64,000 bases of DNA from Christensenella sp. (GCA_022009775.1 CP091723.1:682001-746000); one strand, 5' to 3'; counted from the stretch's first letter, positions 10,401 through 20,156 are shown. Made by a program: numbers and translations. The notes: generated from the sequence alone by a model not told the origin.

Positions 10401-10825
10401 GTGACGGAAAACTCTTTCACCAGTTCTTTTTTCGGGAAAAGTTGCAACAGGCTGTCCGCACTCGTCACGACTACGTCGAAATCTCCGCACGCCATATCGC
10501 TTAACGTGCAAGTCCTTTCTCTGACGTTTTGAGAAGAAAAACTCTTTCTTGCAATCAACACGTCGTCGCGGTAGGGCAAATAATCCACTTTGATTCCCCA
10601 CCCTTTAAGTTTTCTGAACAGACTTTTCGCGCCGAGACTATCCGAGCACACTACGAGTTTTTTCGTCGGAATCTGGGATATGATATGCACCTTTGCGCCT
10701 TCGCAAACACGCAATACGGAAACTGCCGACAATTTTTCGTCGGTCAGCCTTTTTGCTCCCATACCGTTTAGCGACGAGAGTTTTTCTCCGAGATTCTGAA
10801 GTTGTAAAATCTTTGGCGTCGTCAC
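7402..10825 (-). CDS. mfd: transcription-repair coupling factor Mfd (frameshifted)
   Basis: 1140 residues after removing one base from T6 at 10099-10104, the normal Mfd length. It removes RNA polymerase stalled at DNA damage and recruits UvrA. Visible parts in order: UvrB-like N-terminal module; CarD-type polymerase-interaction domain (VVHRIHGVG, near residue 483); SF2 translocase with Walker A GDVGFGKTE (near 630), DEEQ box (near 730) and SATPIPRTL; then the C-terminal TRCF domain. The GTG start at 10825-10823 overlaps the pth stop by four bases, so pth and mfd are co-transcribed. The indel lies in a non-catalytic linker. Confidence 0.97.
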
Positions 10826-11406
10826 TTGTTTTTCCTGTTTGCCTTTTCCTGAACACGCTGAATGTCAACGCCTTCCACCATATCCAAAACGGCGTCTACG
10901 GCGGTGTCTATCGCGGCTTCCAAAACTTGTTTATTCTCAAAATCGACCTTTGAAAGCACAAAATCGACAAGTTGAACTTCGTGTTGTGCAAGTTGCTCCG
11001 TTTTTGTGCCAACTCTCACGCGCTTGAAATCCTGCGCGCAAAGTTCTGCAACGATGTTGCGCATGCCGTTGTGCGTGCCTGCGCTTCCTTCTTCTCTTAT
11101 GCGCAATTTCCCTATCGGCAAATCTATATCGTCATAGCAAACGATGAGTTCGTTTTGCTCGTCAACGCCGTATTTGCGCACGAGTTTTTTCACTGCTTCA
11201 CCCGATAAATTCATATAGGTTTGCGGTTTTGCAACGACAAAATCGACGCCCCTGTAATTTGTCTTGCAGGTGAGTGCGTCGCATTCTTTCACGTCGGCTT
11301 TGACTTTCAGTCTCTTGCATAGTGCGTCAACGACCATAAAGCCGACGTTGTGATAGGTGTTTTTGTACTTCATTCCGGGATTGCCGAGTCCCACGACGAG
11401 CATCAT
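10822..11406 (-). CDS. pth: peptidyl-tRNA hydrolase
   Basis: 194 residues, standard length. It recycles peptidyl-tRNA released from stalled ribosomes. Motifs: GLGNPG at the start, TYHNVGF with the catalytic His (near residue 20), KPQTYMNLSG, YDDIDLPIG and THNGMRN. Upstream partner of mfd with a 4-nt overlap; the pth-mfd order is common in Bacillota. Confidence 0.97.
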   Translation of the reverse strand: MMLVVGLGNPGMKYKNTYHNVGFMVVDALCKRLKVKADVKECDALTCKTNYRGVDFVVAKPQTYMNLSGEAVKKLVRKYGVDEQNELIVCYDDIDLPIGKLRIREEGSAGTHNGMRNIVAELCAQDFKRVRVGTKTEQLAQHEVQLVDFVLSKVDFENKQVLEAAIDTAVDAVLDMVEGVDIQRVQEKANRKNK

Positions 11407-11511
11407 ACGCTTATCCTTTCAAGGCCTTAGCCTTGCGTTTTCTTTTCGTTTTTTATGATAATATCGGTTTTGGTTGTACCTTTTCCGTATCTTCGGTTGT
11501 TCGACAATTCA

Positions 11512-12534
11512 TCATCTGTCGTTTTTCACCGTGTCCTGCTTCACTCGCCCTATCGTGAAAGTCTTCTCGTCAACGTCTCTCGTTACCGTCGTCCCTGCGG
11601 CAATAAACGCCTTGTCCCCCACGACGAGCGGTGCGACGAGATTCGTGTTCGCGCCGAGAAAACAATCGCAACCGACGGTGGTTTTATGCTTGTTTTTGCC
11701 GTCGTAATTGCAAAACACCGTTCCGCACCCAACGTTGGTTCTCTCCCCGACCTGTGCGTCTCCGATATAACTCAAATGCGCCGCTTTCACGCCCTTTTCA
11801 AGCGCGGACGCTTTCACTTCCACAAAATCTCCGACTCTGCAATCTTCGCCTATTTCCGCTCTTCTGAGTCTTGCATACGGACCGACGGTCGCGCGCGCGT
11901 GCACGTGCGAACATACTATATGCGACCATTCGACGTTTGCACCGTCAATGACGCTATCCTTTATATACGACGCTCCGACGACGGATTGTGCGCTTATCGC
12001 GCTCTCGCCTTCTATTCTCGTGAACGGCAGAATCGTCGCTCCGCTTTCTATGACGGCGGTATCGTCGATAAACGTCGTGGCTTTGTCGAAAATTCTCACT
12101 CCTCGCGAAAGCATTTCGTCAAGTATTTCGTCTTTAAGCCGATTATACACCAGATTGAACGATTTTGCATCATCAATCTTAAAAAAAGCCTGCGACGATG
12201 AAAAAACTCCTCCGCTCGTATCCTTTCCGATGCAGATTTTGCTTAATGCGTCTTTGCTCCCCAAGCGCACGCAATTTATTTTGTTCCTTTTCATTCTGTC
12301 CGCAAGAGACGTGACGTCTTTTAGTTTCACAAGCGGCATATCGAGTTCGAGCACCACGTTGACGCAATCGGGCAAGAGCGCGCACTCTTCCTTGTACGCA
12401 CTTTTTTTCACCATTCTCGCAACGCTCGCTCCGAAAGACGAAAACTCGCGAAGCACGAAATCTTCCGCTCGCCTGCCCAGAATCTCCGCCCTTGCCCATT
12501 CTGTTTCTATAAAAACGATATTATACTTTTCCAT
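11512..12534 (-). CDS. GlmU-like acetyltransferase with eroded N-terminal domain
   Basis: 340 residues against about 455 for bifunctional GlmU. Residues 165-330 form hexapeptide left-handed beta-helix coils like the GlmU glucosamine-1-phosphate acetyltransferase domain: VGPYARLR, KAAHLSYIGDA, and TNVGCGTVFCNYDG with the catalytic His-Leu-Ser segment. The first 140 residues lack the LxxGxGTRM nucleotide loop and the uridyltransferase metal Asp pair, so the pyrophosphorylase activity is probably absent. It likely acetylates an amino sugar for envelope synthesis. Whether a separate uridyltransferase exists cannot be seen here. No frameshift is evident. Confidence 0.75.
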   Translation of the reverse strand: MEKYNIVFIETEWARAEILGRRAEDFVLREFSSFGASVARMVKKSAYKEECALLPDCVNVVLELDMPLVKLKDVTSLADRMKRNKINCVRLGSKDALSKICIGKDTSGGVFSSSQAFFKIDDAKSFNLVYNRLKDEILDEMLSRGVRIFDKATTFIDDTAVIESGATILPFTRIEGESAISAQSVVGASYIKDSVIDGANVEWSHIVCSHVHARATVGPYARLRRAEIGEDCRVGDFVEVKASALEKGVKAAHLSYIGDAQVGERTNVGCGTVFCNYDGKNKHKTTVGCDCFLGANTNLVAPLVVGDKAFIAAGTTVTRDVDEKTFTIGRVKQDTVKNDR

Positions 12535-12679
12535 ACCATACTATATTCGTTTTCTTTGAAAGTTTGCCACGCAAAAAACATGACATAATAATTTGGATAT
12601 TTTGAAAACCGCATGATATATTGCCGTTGCGTTCGGGTGATAAAGCTATGCAGGCGCAATAACTTTCAGGGAGAACGTC

Positions 12680-12928
12680 ATGGACAAGAAAAAACTCAAA
12701 GAAATCATCGCAATAGTCATCGTCGGCATCGTATCAATCGTATCGAGTGTGCTTGCGTGCATACTCGGCGTTCCGAAAGAGGCAATAGACAACGTGATAA
12801 ACGACGTCGGTTTCGTGGAAATCTTAGACCCGTCTTTTGAAGAAGGCGAAGAGAAAGAAGCGGAAAACGATTCTTTGAACGAAGAAAAACCTTCCGCCTA
12901 TGAAAACTCAAAAAAAATAACCGACTGA
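12680..12928 (+). CDS. small single-pass membrane protein with acidic tail
   Basis: 82 residues beginning MDKKKLKEIIAIVIVGIV after the RBS AGGGAG. One hydrophobic segment (residues 8-30) is followed by a Glu-rich hydrophilic tail. No family is recognised. It stands alone on the plus strand between two minus-strand genes and is followed by two hairpins, which supports a real gene. Confidence 0.55.
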   Translation: MDKKKLKEIIAIVIVGIVSIVSSVLACILGVPKEAIDNVINDVGFVEILDPSFEEGEEKEAENDSLNEEKPSAYENSKKITD

Positions 12929-12965
12929 AATCTCTCAACGATTCTGCAATCACAATCCCCGACGC

Positions 12966-13046
12966 CGTGCATTGACCTTCAATGCACGGAAAAGTTTCTT
13001 CTCCCCGATATAAAAAGAATGCGACCGCGCTTTGCGGTCGTTTTCT
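12966..13046. terminator. two consecutive hairpins, the second with a T-tract
   Basis: First, CGTGCATTGA pairs with TCAATGCACG (12966-12988). Then CGACCGC-GCTTT-GCGGTCG (13022-13040) is followed by TTTTC. This fits termination of the small plus-strand gene. Confidence 0.7.
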
Positions 13047-13137
13047 TTTTTCTCGTTTTATTCTCGGTTTTGAATAACGTTTTCTATTTATCGGATTGAA
13101 ATTCTTTTTGTTTTCTTATTTGCATTCCCCGTTCTGC

Positions 13138-13608
13138 TTATTTATCGCTCTTTCGATTTTTTCTCTTTTCTTTGAAAAAATCCGACAACAATGCGGAACA
13201 TTCTTCTTTCATATATCCGCCGCTCACTTCGACGTCGTGATTGAAAAGTCCTTTTTCAAACAGATTGACTTTCGAGCCGCACGCCCCCGTCTTCTCGTCG
13301 TACGCTCCGAAATACAGCGCGCGGATGCGCGAGTTTATCATTGCCCCCGCGCACATACTGCAAGGCTCGAGCGTTACGTATACGTCGCAATCTTCAAGCC
13401 ACCAGTTGTTCTCTTTTTCGGTTGCCGAAGACAAAGCCAGCATCTCGGCGTGATGCGTCGCGTCGTTGTCTCTCTCCTTTCTGTTTCCGCTCTCTGCAAT
13501 GATTGAACCGCTTTTTACTACCACTGCGCCGACAGGCACTTCGTCTTGCTCGGCGCACGCCTTTGCAAGTTCAATCGCTCGTAGCATATATTTTTCTTCG
13601 TATGCCAT
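13138..13608 (-). CDS. tadA: tRNA-specific adenosine deaminase TadA
   Basis: 156 residues. It converts wobble adenosine 34 of tRNA-Arg(ACG) to inosine. The zinc/catalytic motifs HAEM (near residue 53) and TLEPCSMCAGAM (near 80-90) are intact, and VPVGAVVV is typical of the family. The RBS GGTGAAAT precedes the ATG. It ends the cluster that contains rlmH, 61 bp downstream of rlmH. Confidence 0.95.
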   Translation of the reverse strand: MAYEEKYMLRAIELAKACAEQDEVPVGAVVVKSGSIIAESGNRKERDNDATHHAEMLALSSATEKENNWWLEDCDVYVTLEPCSMCAGAMINSRIRALYFGAYDEKTGACGSKVNLFEKGLFNHDVEVSGGYMKEECSALLSDFFKEKRKNRKSDK

Positions 13609-13669
13609 ATTTCACCGAATACAAGTTTTATATATGTATTATCGTCATATAAACTTGTGACTTTGCAAT

Positions 13670-14128
13670 TTATTTGTGATACGGCGTGCCTGCGTTGATG
13701 CATAGCGCGCGGTATATTTGCTCTGAAAGCATAACCCTGAAAAGTTGATGCGGAAAGGTGTTTTTGCCAAACGACAAAAGCATATCCGCCCTTTGTCTCA
13801 ACTCTTCGGTGTGTCCGTGACTGCCTCCGATAAGGAAAGAAAACTCGCTTTCGCCCAAGGTGCATTTGCTCTTGATGAGTTCGGCAAGTCCTTCGCTTGA
13901 CAACTCTTTTCCCCGCATATCCATTGCAACGACAAAGCCTTTTGCCTTGCAAAGAAGCAAGTCGCTTTCTATCTTTCTTTGCTCTTCGGGCGTCTTTGAC
14001 GGCGGTGCGTCGGCAAGTTCCACGACCTTTACGTCGGCGTATCTCGACGCGCGTTTGACGTACTCTGCGATTGCGTCCGAGAAATATTTTTCTTTGATTT
14101 TGCCTATTGCGATAATATTGATTTTCAT
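13670..14128 (-). CDS. rlmH: 23S rRNA pseudouridine-1915 N3-methyltransferase RlmH
   Basis: 152 residues from the ATG at 14128; a longer frame exists but MKINIIAIGKIKEKY is the family start. SPOUT-fold motifs: FLIGGSHG, and the C-terminal FPHQLFRVMLSEQIYRA ending in PYHK. The start overlaps the stop of the upstream CPBP gene by four bases, so it is translated from the same mRNA. Confidence 0.96.
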   Translation of the reverse strand: MKINIIAIGKIKEKYFSDAIAEYVKRASRYADVKVVELADAPPSKTPEEQRKIESDLLLCKAKGFVVAMDMRGKELSSEGLAELIKSKCTLGESEFSFLIGGSHGHTEELRQRADMLLSFGKNTFPHQLFRVMLSEQIYRALCINAGTPYHK

Positions 14129-15090
14129 CTCGTCATACCCCACACAAACGAGAAAATCGTTGCAACGACTCCGACTGCGATTATCACCCAAAGCGTGACG
14201 TCCTTGTGAAGCGGCACGACGCCCTGAGACGGTTTGTCAAAGGGAACGCCAACTCTGTACGCATTGACCACGCGTTTTCTAAGCAGCCAAAATAGCAGAA
14301 AGAGAAAAACTGCACATGCGATAATAAGCATTGCTCCCGTCGCAAAACCGATAGACGACGAATAGAACAAATCTTCTATTTTCGCTATGAAACCGAGCGC
14401 GCCGTCGGGATGTTGTTCTGAATATCCCGAAAGCACCACCCACGCGTTGTTTGCAAAGTGTATAAGTATGCCGCCCCAAATCGAACCCGTGTAATACATA
14501 ACGAGCGCAAGAGACGCACCGAAAAAGAACGTGTATCCCGTCTGCACGATGTTTTGGTGCATGAGCGAAAACAGCAATGCTGACACCAGCACGAACTTCC
14601 ACTTGCATTCCTTGTATCCTGCATAAATAAGACCGCGATGAGCAATCTCTTCGAAAATACCCGGCAAAAGCGCGGTGAGCGCAAGTTCCTTGAACAAAAG
14701 TCCGACCGTCGAATAATCGGTGCTCGACGACGTGTGCGTGAACCCTATAAGCCTGAGTGCCACTTGCCATACGAAAGAAACGCCCGTAGAAACCGCCATA
14801 GTGCAGACGCATATTCCGAGAATAATCAACCAATCAAGTGCTTTTATGCGTTTCACTCCGAAATCGCAAAGCACTTCTTTGACGCTTTCGCGTCTTGCAT
14901 ACGCACTCCACGAATACAGCGCAATGCTCGTAAGCCCGAAAAGCAAAATCTGCACGGTGCACGTCCAAAGCGCATCGTAATCTTCTATGCCGAGGGCCGA
15001 ATAAATGTCAAGCGCAGACGCCACTCTCATAAGGAGAGTGAGCATTATCACGACGAAATATATGATGCCGACGCTTCTTCTCTTGCTCAT
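14125..15090 (-). CDS. CPBP family intramembrane metalloprotease (second of pair)
   Basis: 321 residues from the ATG at 15090 (MSKRRSVGI). About eight membrane helices. CPBP/Abi glutamate motif EEIAHRG (near residue 165), then FSLMHQN and HFANN with the predicted metal-binding His residues. The family includes CAAX prenyl proteases and bacteriocin-immunity proteins; the substrate here is unknown. Four-base overlaps with both neighbours place it firmly in the operon. Confidence 0.9.
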   Translation of the reverse strand: MSKRRSVGIIYFVVIMLTLLMRVASALDIYSALGIEDYDALWTCTVQILLFGLTSIALYSWSAYARRESVKEVLCDFGVKRIKALDWLIILGICVCTMAVSTGVSFVWQVALRLIGFTHTSSSTDYSTVGLLFKELALTALLPGIFEEIAHRGLIYAGYKECKWKFVLVSALLFSLMHQNIVQTGYTFFFGASLALVMYYTGSIWGGILIHFANNAWVVLSGYSEQHPDGALGFIAKIEDLFYSSSIGFATGAMLIIACAVFLFLLFWLLRKRVVNAYRVGVPFDKPSQGVVPLHKDVTLWVIIAVGVVATIFSFVWGMTR

Positions 15091-16191
15091 ATTATGCTCA
15101 CCACGAATGCATAAATCCAGTAGACTATCACGAGTGCAAGCGCAATCCAGACGCCCGTAAGATTTTGATTTTTGCCTATATATTCGACTTCGTTGCGCTC
15201 TTCGAGTCGGTAGGTGACGTTTTTCCACCCTTGTTTTGTGAAAAGCGACTTGAAAAATCTTGCGAAATCTTTGAAAACGTTGCTCTTTTTCGGCTTATCC
15301 GTATCGCTCGATACGTTTTGCGTCGCGACTATCGTGAATCCGTCTTCGGTATACACGTTTTTCACGATACCCGACTTCTCTTTTTTGCCGCCCGCACGGA
15401 AGAAAAGCCACAACAAAACGACGAGCAAAAGAATGCCGACAACGACGCTCGCCGCCCCCGTGAGCCAGTTGTAATAGCCGAGCGCAACGTACCATTCGTC
15501 AACTTGCGGAACGTACGCAGTAAGCGTTATGCTTATGAAATTGTTGAAAAAGTGCACCACGACGCCTGCCCAAAGCGAACCGGACAGCGCAACGACGAGA
15601 GCGAGCACTATGCCGAGACCGAATTGATGCACCGTCTGCACGGGATTTGCGTGCATAAGAGAGAACATAAGCGCGGACATAAGCACACCAAACCACACGT
15701 TTCTCGTCGATAATCCCGAAAAAAGATTACCGCGAACGAGCAATTCTTCACCGAACGCAGGCAAAAGAGCCATAAGAAACAACGCAAGAAAGTAAACTCC
15801 GACGTTTGAAAACGCAGGCATCGCAACGCCCGAACCGTGATAACCCATCACTTGCAAAAGCGCACTCCATGCGTTTGCGAGCGGCAAAAACGCGAGTATC
15901 GTCGCAATGGAAATGAACGGCAACAACACGATTTGCTTTATATTAAGCGGTTTTTTCATTTTTGCGACGCTCACGACGTCCGTTTTTCTCACCGCCGAAT
16001 ATATGAAAACCGTCGCTATGAATGCTATTTGCATAAGCGCGTATCCGCACCAGTTGTATACGCTCATTCCGGCAAAGTCGACGTTGACGTTTCTGAGTGC
16101 AAGCGACAAAAACAGGGACAAAATGCTCCCTGCGCAGACACCCGTAATATATATGGAACTTCCTTCGCTTGCGCCTATGGTTTTTTCTCAT
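15087..16191 (-). CDS. CPBP family intramembrane metalloprotease (first of pair, frameshifted)
   Basis: 367 residues after removing one base of T6 at 16181-16186, immediately after the ATG at 16191. The corrected start reads MRKTIGASEGSSIYITG and overlaps the upstream stop by four bases, like every other junction in the operon. Motifs: GEELLVRG, FSLMHANP, HFFNN. It differs from its neighbour by a long cytosolic segment (about residues 265-340) before the last helix. Confidence 0.88.
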
Positions 16192-16967
16192 AATATCTCG
16201 AAAACTTCGCTCCTTCTCGATTGATGAGCAACGGACAATTCTATGTCGCTGTTCCACTCCTTGAGCGTGCGCTCCACGGTGTCGAAAGCAAGTTGCTCGG
16301 TGTTGTTATTTTCGCTTATATGCCCAAGAATGAGATTCTGCACTTCGCTTCCTTCGCAAAGATGCTTTGCGATGACTGCGGTAGCGTCGTTTGAAAGGTG
16401 TCCCGTATTCGACAAAATTCTCGCTTTTAGATTTGGCGGATATTTGCCGTTTTTGAGCATTTCAAGGTCGTGATTTGCTTCGAGCAACACGACTTCGCTG
16501 TCTTTATGTTGCGAAGAACGCCGCGCGTCGGCATACCTATGTCGGTTGCGACGCTACAACGAGCGTTGCCGCACTCAAACGAATATGCAAGCGGATACGC
16601 CGCGTCGTGCGGTATGCGAAAAGGCAAAACTTTTATGTCTCCAACGTCAAAACCGCCTTCGTAATCGTCCACGTCCTGCGCGTTTTTGAGCTCTCCCGTG
16701 CGCTGGAATATCGCTCTTTGCGTGAGCGGATGCGCGTACACTTTTTGTGTGTGGGGCAAGTTTTGGCAATCCGCAAATGTGGTCGCTGTGCTCGTGCGTT
16801 ATAACCACTCCGTCAATCATATCGGGAGTAAGACCGAAATCTTTAAGTTCCGTGCACAATCTGGTATACGACAAACCCGCGTCAACCAAAATTGCCGTCG
16901 TGTTTGAAAAAACCAATGTGCAGTTGCCTTTGCTTCCGCTTGTAAGAGATACGAGTTTGAGCGACAT
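16188..16967 (-). CDS. metallo-beta-lactamase-fold hydrolase, WalJ/YycJ type (two indels)
   Basis: 259 residues after correcting an extra base in G4 at 16753-16756 and a missing base in T3 at 16503-16505. It starts MSLKLVSLTSGSKGN, with the zinc motif THEHSDH (near residue 60) and later DIGMPT and LLEANHD, all typical of YycJ-like 5'-exonuclease/phosphodiesterase proteins. First gene of the MBL-CPBP-CPBP-rlmH unit; in many Bacillota this gene also precedes rlmH. Cytosolic. Its exact nuclease role is inferred from the family. Confidence 0.88.
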
Positions 16968-17192
16968 AGCCTTTCTATATTTGTTACCTTTTTATTTTTT
17001 TGTTGCGGAAGAACGCGTCTAACGGCAAACACCCTGTCGTTTTGATAGGTTTGCCCTTTTCTCACCATTGCAATAGGTTTTGCCCTGTTGCTCGGATACA
17101 CGCCGTGTAGACTTTTTTTGCGATTATGCCGCGTTTTTGCGCGAGATACGCTGTCTTTGCGGCACAAATGCAAATTCTTCCCTTAATAAATC

Positions 17193-17221
17193 AAAACGAA
17201 TCGCGGGGTGCAATTCGTTTT
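17193..17221 (-). terminator. hairpin 3' of the 4-TM gene
   Basis: AAAACGAAT pairs with ATTCGTTTT around an 11-nt loop, 24 bp past the stop of the minus-strand gene. The arm ends in four T on that strand, with no longer T-run. Confidence 0.5.
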
Positions 17222-17244
17222 GCGTGTTATATGCGAGTTTATTC

Positions 17245-18096
17245 TCAGATTTCTTTTGCTACGTTTTGGCTTTTTTCGACCTTGTCTTCGAGCTTGTTAA
17301 GAAGGCAGGAGAAAACCACGGCAAGCACGAAATTGACGAAAGAAAGTGCGAGAATCACCACAAAACCGACTTTGTCTGCGATGACAAACTCTTTCTTGAC
17401 GAGCCACTTGACGAGAAGCGCAAGCAGTGCAAGGAATGCCGCAAGCGAGAAGATAACGTGCATGGCTCTCGGATACTTGCCAACGATTATAGAAATTAGA
17501 GACGAAAGCACCATAACCGCACTCACTGCCGCAACGCCGATATACGCAAGGTTTTTGAGCGGACGAAGCGCAAAGCCGTTTGCCACCCATTTTTGAATCG
17601 TCCCGATGATGTTGAACTCCGCAATCTTCATTGCGCCGACGCTGTCCATAAAATAGGAGAGAATGAACGGAAGCACGACGAGCGCAGAGAGCAAGAACGT
17701 GACAAGCGCAAAAACTCTCGGTTGCACTTTGCTCTTTTTCTTGACCTTTTGTGCCGAGACCGTTTCAAAATCGGTCGCTTCACCGTACTCGATGGTGGCA
17801 GGCGCATAGGTGTCTTGTCTGCTGCCGTCCGTGCGCAAAACGTTGCTGTCCTGCGTCATATACGGCACGACCGCAAGCGGCACGACAATGGGTTGCAACT
17901 GAATCGTGTTATGCTTGGGTGCGACGATAGGAACGGGGCCGCCGATGCCGACGGGTTTCATAACCGTCACGTCAGAGCCTTCTTCGGGTTGCGGAGTGGC
18001 GTATGCTTCCGATTCGAACATCGGTTCGTCCACCGCTTGAATTTCACTGCTTTCGGGAGTCAAAACGATTTCCTTGTTACGATCCTTCTTTGCCAT
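17245..18096 (-). CDS. four-TM membrane protein with disordered N-terminus
   Basis: 283 residues. Residues 1-120 are hydrophilic, Pro/Glu-rich and contain VVPYMTQD. Four hydrophobic segments follow (near 128-148, 182-205, 212-230, 240-265) and then a charged tail. No known domain. The same VPYxTQ motif occurs in the zinc-ribbon protein two genes upstream, and the layout resembles the next gene, suggesting one membrane assembly. Confidence 0.7.
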   Translation of the reverse strand: MAKKDRNKEIVLTPESSEIQAVDEPMFESEAYATPQPEEGSDVTVMKPVGIGGPVPIVAPKHNTIQLQPIVVPLAVVPYMTQDSNVLRTDGSRQDTYAPATIEYGEATDFETVSAQKVKKKSKVQPRVFALVTFLLSALVVLPFILSYFMDSVGAMKIAEFNIIGTIQKWVANGFALRPLKNLAYIGVAAVSAVMVLSSLISIIVGKYPRAMHVIFSLAAFLALLALLVKWLVKKEFVIADKVGFVVILALSFVNFVLAVVFSCLLNKLEDKVEKSQNVAKEI

Positions 18097-18116
18097 ATAT
18101 TTCTCCTTTATTGCTC

Positions 18117-18896
18117 TTATTTGAGATAACCGAACTTGTCGCGGTTTACGAGTGACAACAAAGCGCAGATTATCGTATATCCTGCCCCGAATGTCATGAG
18201 CGTGAATAACTCGCTCGCCTTGAAACCGTGTATGAAGTCGGCCATAAAGTCAATTTTGTCGATGCCTATCGCGGGTGCTCCGACGAGTGACGCCACGAAA
18301 ACGGCAAGTACGCATACGAGATTTACGAATGCGCCCCAACCGTATTTTACGGGTTTGATTGCCCCAAACAGCGCAAACAACGACTTTATCGCATTGATAA
18401 GCACTGCTAAAATGCCGATTGTGAGAATCATGCTCGGCACTGCCGATAGCCAAATCTCTTTTATGCCGTCGCCTTTCCAACCAAGTGCTGCCGTTTGTTT
18501 GAAAGCGGATATCCATTTCCCGACGACGTTGTAACTTTCAAGCGAGAACCTGAACGGAGCACTCACTTTCGTTCCTATTGCGCCGAGAACGTATGGCAAA
18601 AGCACCACCACCGAAACGACGAGAGCAATCGCGCCCGCAATCATATTCTTTGCGCGCTTTTGTCTCTTCCACTTCTTGTTGGCGTCTTCCCTTCTCGGTT
18701 GAAAATCGTCGGCGGTGGACACCTCTCGCTTTTCTTCCTTCGGTTCGTCCACGGAAAGATGCGGCTCAATGACGTATTCCTGCATAACGGTCGGCATGAC
18801 GTGATAGCCCGCATTGTTTATCGGGGGCGGAGCAAGTCTTATGCCGGCGTCGTCAACGCCGCGTATTCTCGGTTTGTTGTTTTTCTGATCTGCCAT
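18117..18896 (-). CDS. four-TM membrane protein with disordered N-terminus
   Basis: 259 residues. A hydrophilic N-terminus of about 80 residues (with a Lys/Arg-rich stretch KKWKRQKRAK before the membrane) precedes four hydrophobic segments. It shares architecture with the downstream 283-residue protein but little sequence. It lies 20 bp upstream of it and 10 bp downstream of the zinc-ribbon gene, so one operon. Function unknown. Confidence 0.7.
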   Translation of the reverse strand: MADQKNNKPRIRGVDDAGIRLAPPPINNAGYHVMPTVMQEYVIEPHLSVDEPKEEKREVSTADDFQPRREDANKKWKRQKRAKNMIAGAIALVVSVVVLLPYVLGAIGTKVSAPFRFSLESYNVVGKWISAFKQTAALGWKGDGIKEIWLSAVPSMILTIGILAVLINAIKSLFALFGAIKPVKYGWGAFVNLVCVLAVFVASLVGAPAIGIDKIDFMADFIHGFKASELFTLMTFGAGYTIICALLSLVNRDKFGYLK

Positions 18897-18906
18897 ATTC
18901 TTCTCG

Positions 18907-20098
18907 TCAATTCTTCTTGACGTCTTTTGCCGCTATGTTGATCGGCACTGCTCTTTGCGGTTTTGCTTCGACCGCCGTCGGCGAATATTGCATAAGCGGT
19001 TGCTCTTGCGTCACGTACGGCACAAAAGCAACGGGTTGAACGATAGGCGGCATTTGATAGGGCTTGCCGTCTTCTCCCATAAGGTACGGTGCTTGCGGAT
19101 AAGGCGGCGCAGGGTACGGATACGGGTATGATTGTTGATAAGGATAAGGAGCGTATTGCGGCGGATACGGCGCATAGTGAGCGTTGCTCGGGCCGGAGAA
19201 ATCCGCAGGTGCTTCTTCTTTGACTTCTTCTTTTTGGGTAGGTGCGGCCGTTTCTTCCGTTTTCGGTGTATTCTTTTCTTCGATAAACTCGTCGAGAGTG
19301 GGAACTTTTTTCACCGAAAGGTCGGCTTCGGGCGCAGGAATTATCGTTTGTTTGCGTTTGACGGGCGGGCTTTGCTTAATTTTGTTTTTCGCAAGAAGGA
19401 GCAACGCTCTTGCCTTGTCTCTTCCGCAGTGCGTGCAAGCGGTTGCCGTGGGCGGATTTATCGTTCCGCACGCAGGGCAAACGTAAGTCTCGCCGTCGAT
19501 GTCGTCTTCGTCGATTTGCGTATACGGGTCGGCGTAGTATTTGGAATAGGTCTTGAGTGCCGCAGACATTTTCTTCAAAAAGTTCCACGTCTTCGGGGCC
19601 CATTTCGTTGAGTTTTCTGCGGTAGTCTTCAAGGTCGTTTGCCTTTTGCTTGTATTCGTCTTCGCTCTTTTTGCGGTATTCTTCCACTTTTTCGAGTGCC
19701 GATTCTCTCTCTTCTTCGGCTTTTGCGCGCTTTTCTGCGATTTCTTTGTCAACAACCGCCATTCTTTCGCGCTCCATATTGTCGAGACGGAGTTTCGTCT
19801 TTCTTGCATCGAGCATATCTGCGTCGCTGTGAGTCTCACTTTCAACCACTATCGGCGCACCGCAGGATACGCAGAATTTTGCACCGGGCAAGTTCTTCGT
19901 TCCGCAAACCGCACATACCGGCTTGCGCATAACCTGCAATATCGCGCCGCATTTTGCGCAATATCTGCTTCCGGCACTGTTTTTTGCGTGACAAGCAGGA
20001 CAGACCGTCTGATAATTTTCAACGACGTCCGCTCCGCAAGTGGGACAAAACGCTTGTCCCGGCTTCACTTCGTTTCCGCATACTTTACAAATAAACAT
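18907..20098 (-). CDS. multi-zinc-ribbon, coiled-coil, Pro/Tyr-rich protein (frameshifted)
   Basis: 396 residues after removing one base from T4 at 19569-19572. Order: three CxxC...CxxC zinc ribbons (residues 1-90: CKVCGNEV, CPACHAKN, CAVCGTKN), a Glu/Lys/Arg coiled coil (about 100-170), a fourth ribbon (CPACGTIN...CTHCG, near 200), an acidic linker, then a Pro/Tyr-rich tail with many YPYP-type repeats and VPYVTQEQ. No enzyme motif. Double-zinc-ribbon proteins with Pro-rich tails often sit beside membrane proteins, as here. Probably a scaffold for the two 4-TM proteins (inference). Confidence 0.72.
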
Positions 20099-20130
20099 AT
20101 TTCACCTATAAGCGTACTTATATTCGTTCA

Positions 20131-20155
20131 ATCGGGTGCGGGTGTCCCGCCCGAT
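20131..20155. repeat. GC-rich hairpin in the glnS/zinc-ribbon gap
   Basis: ATCGG, then GCGGG-TGT-CCCGC, then CCGAT form an imperfect stem between glnS and the zinc-ribbon gene. There is no T-run, so its role is unclear. Confidence 0.35.
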
Positions 20156-20156
20156 A

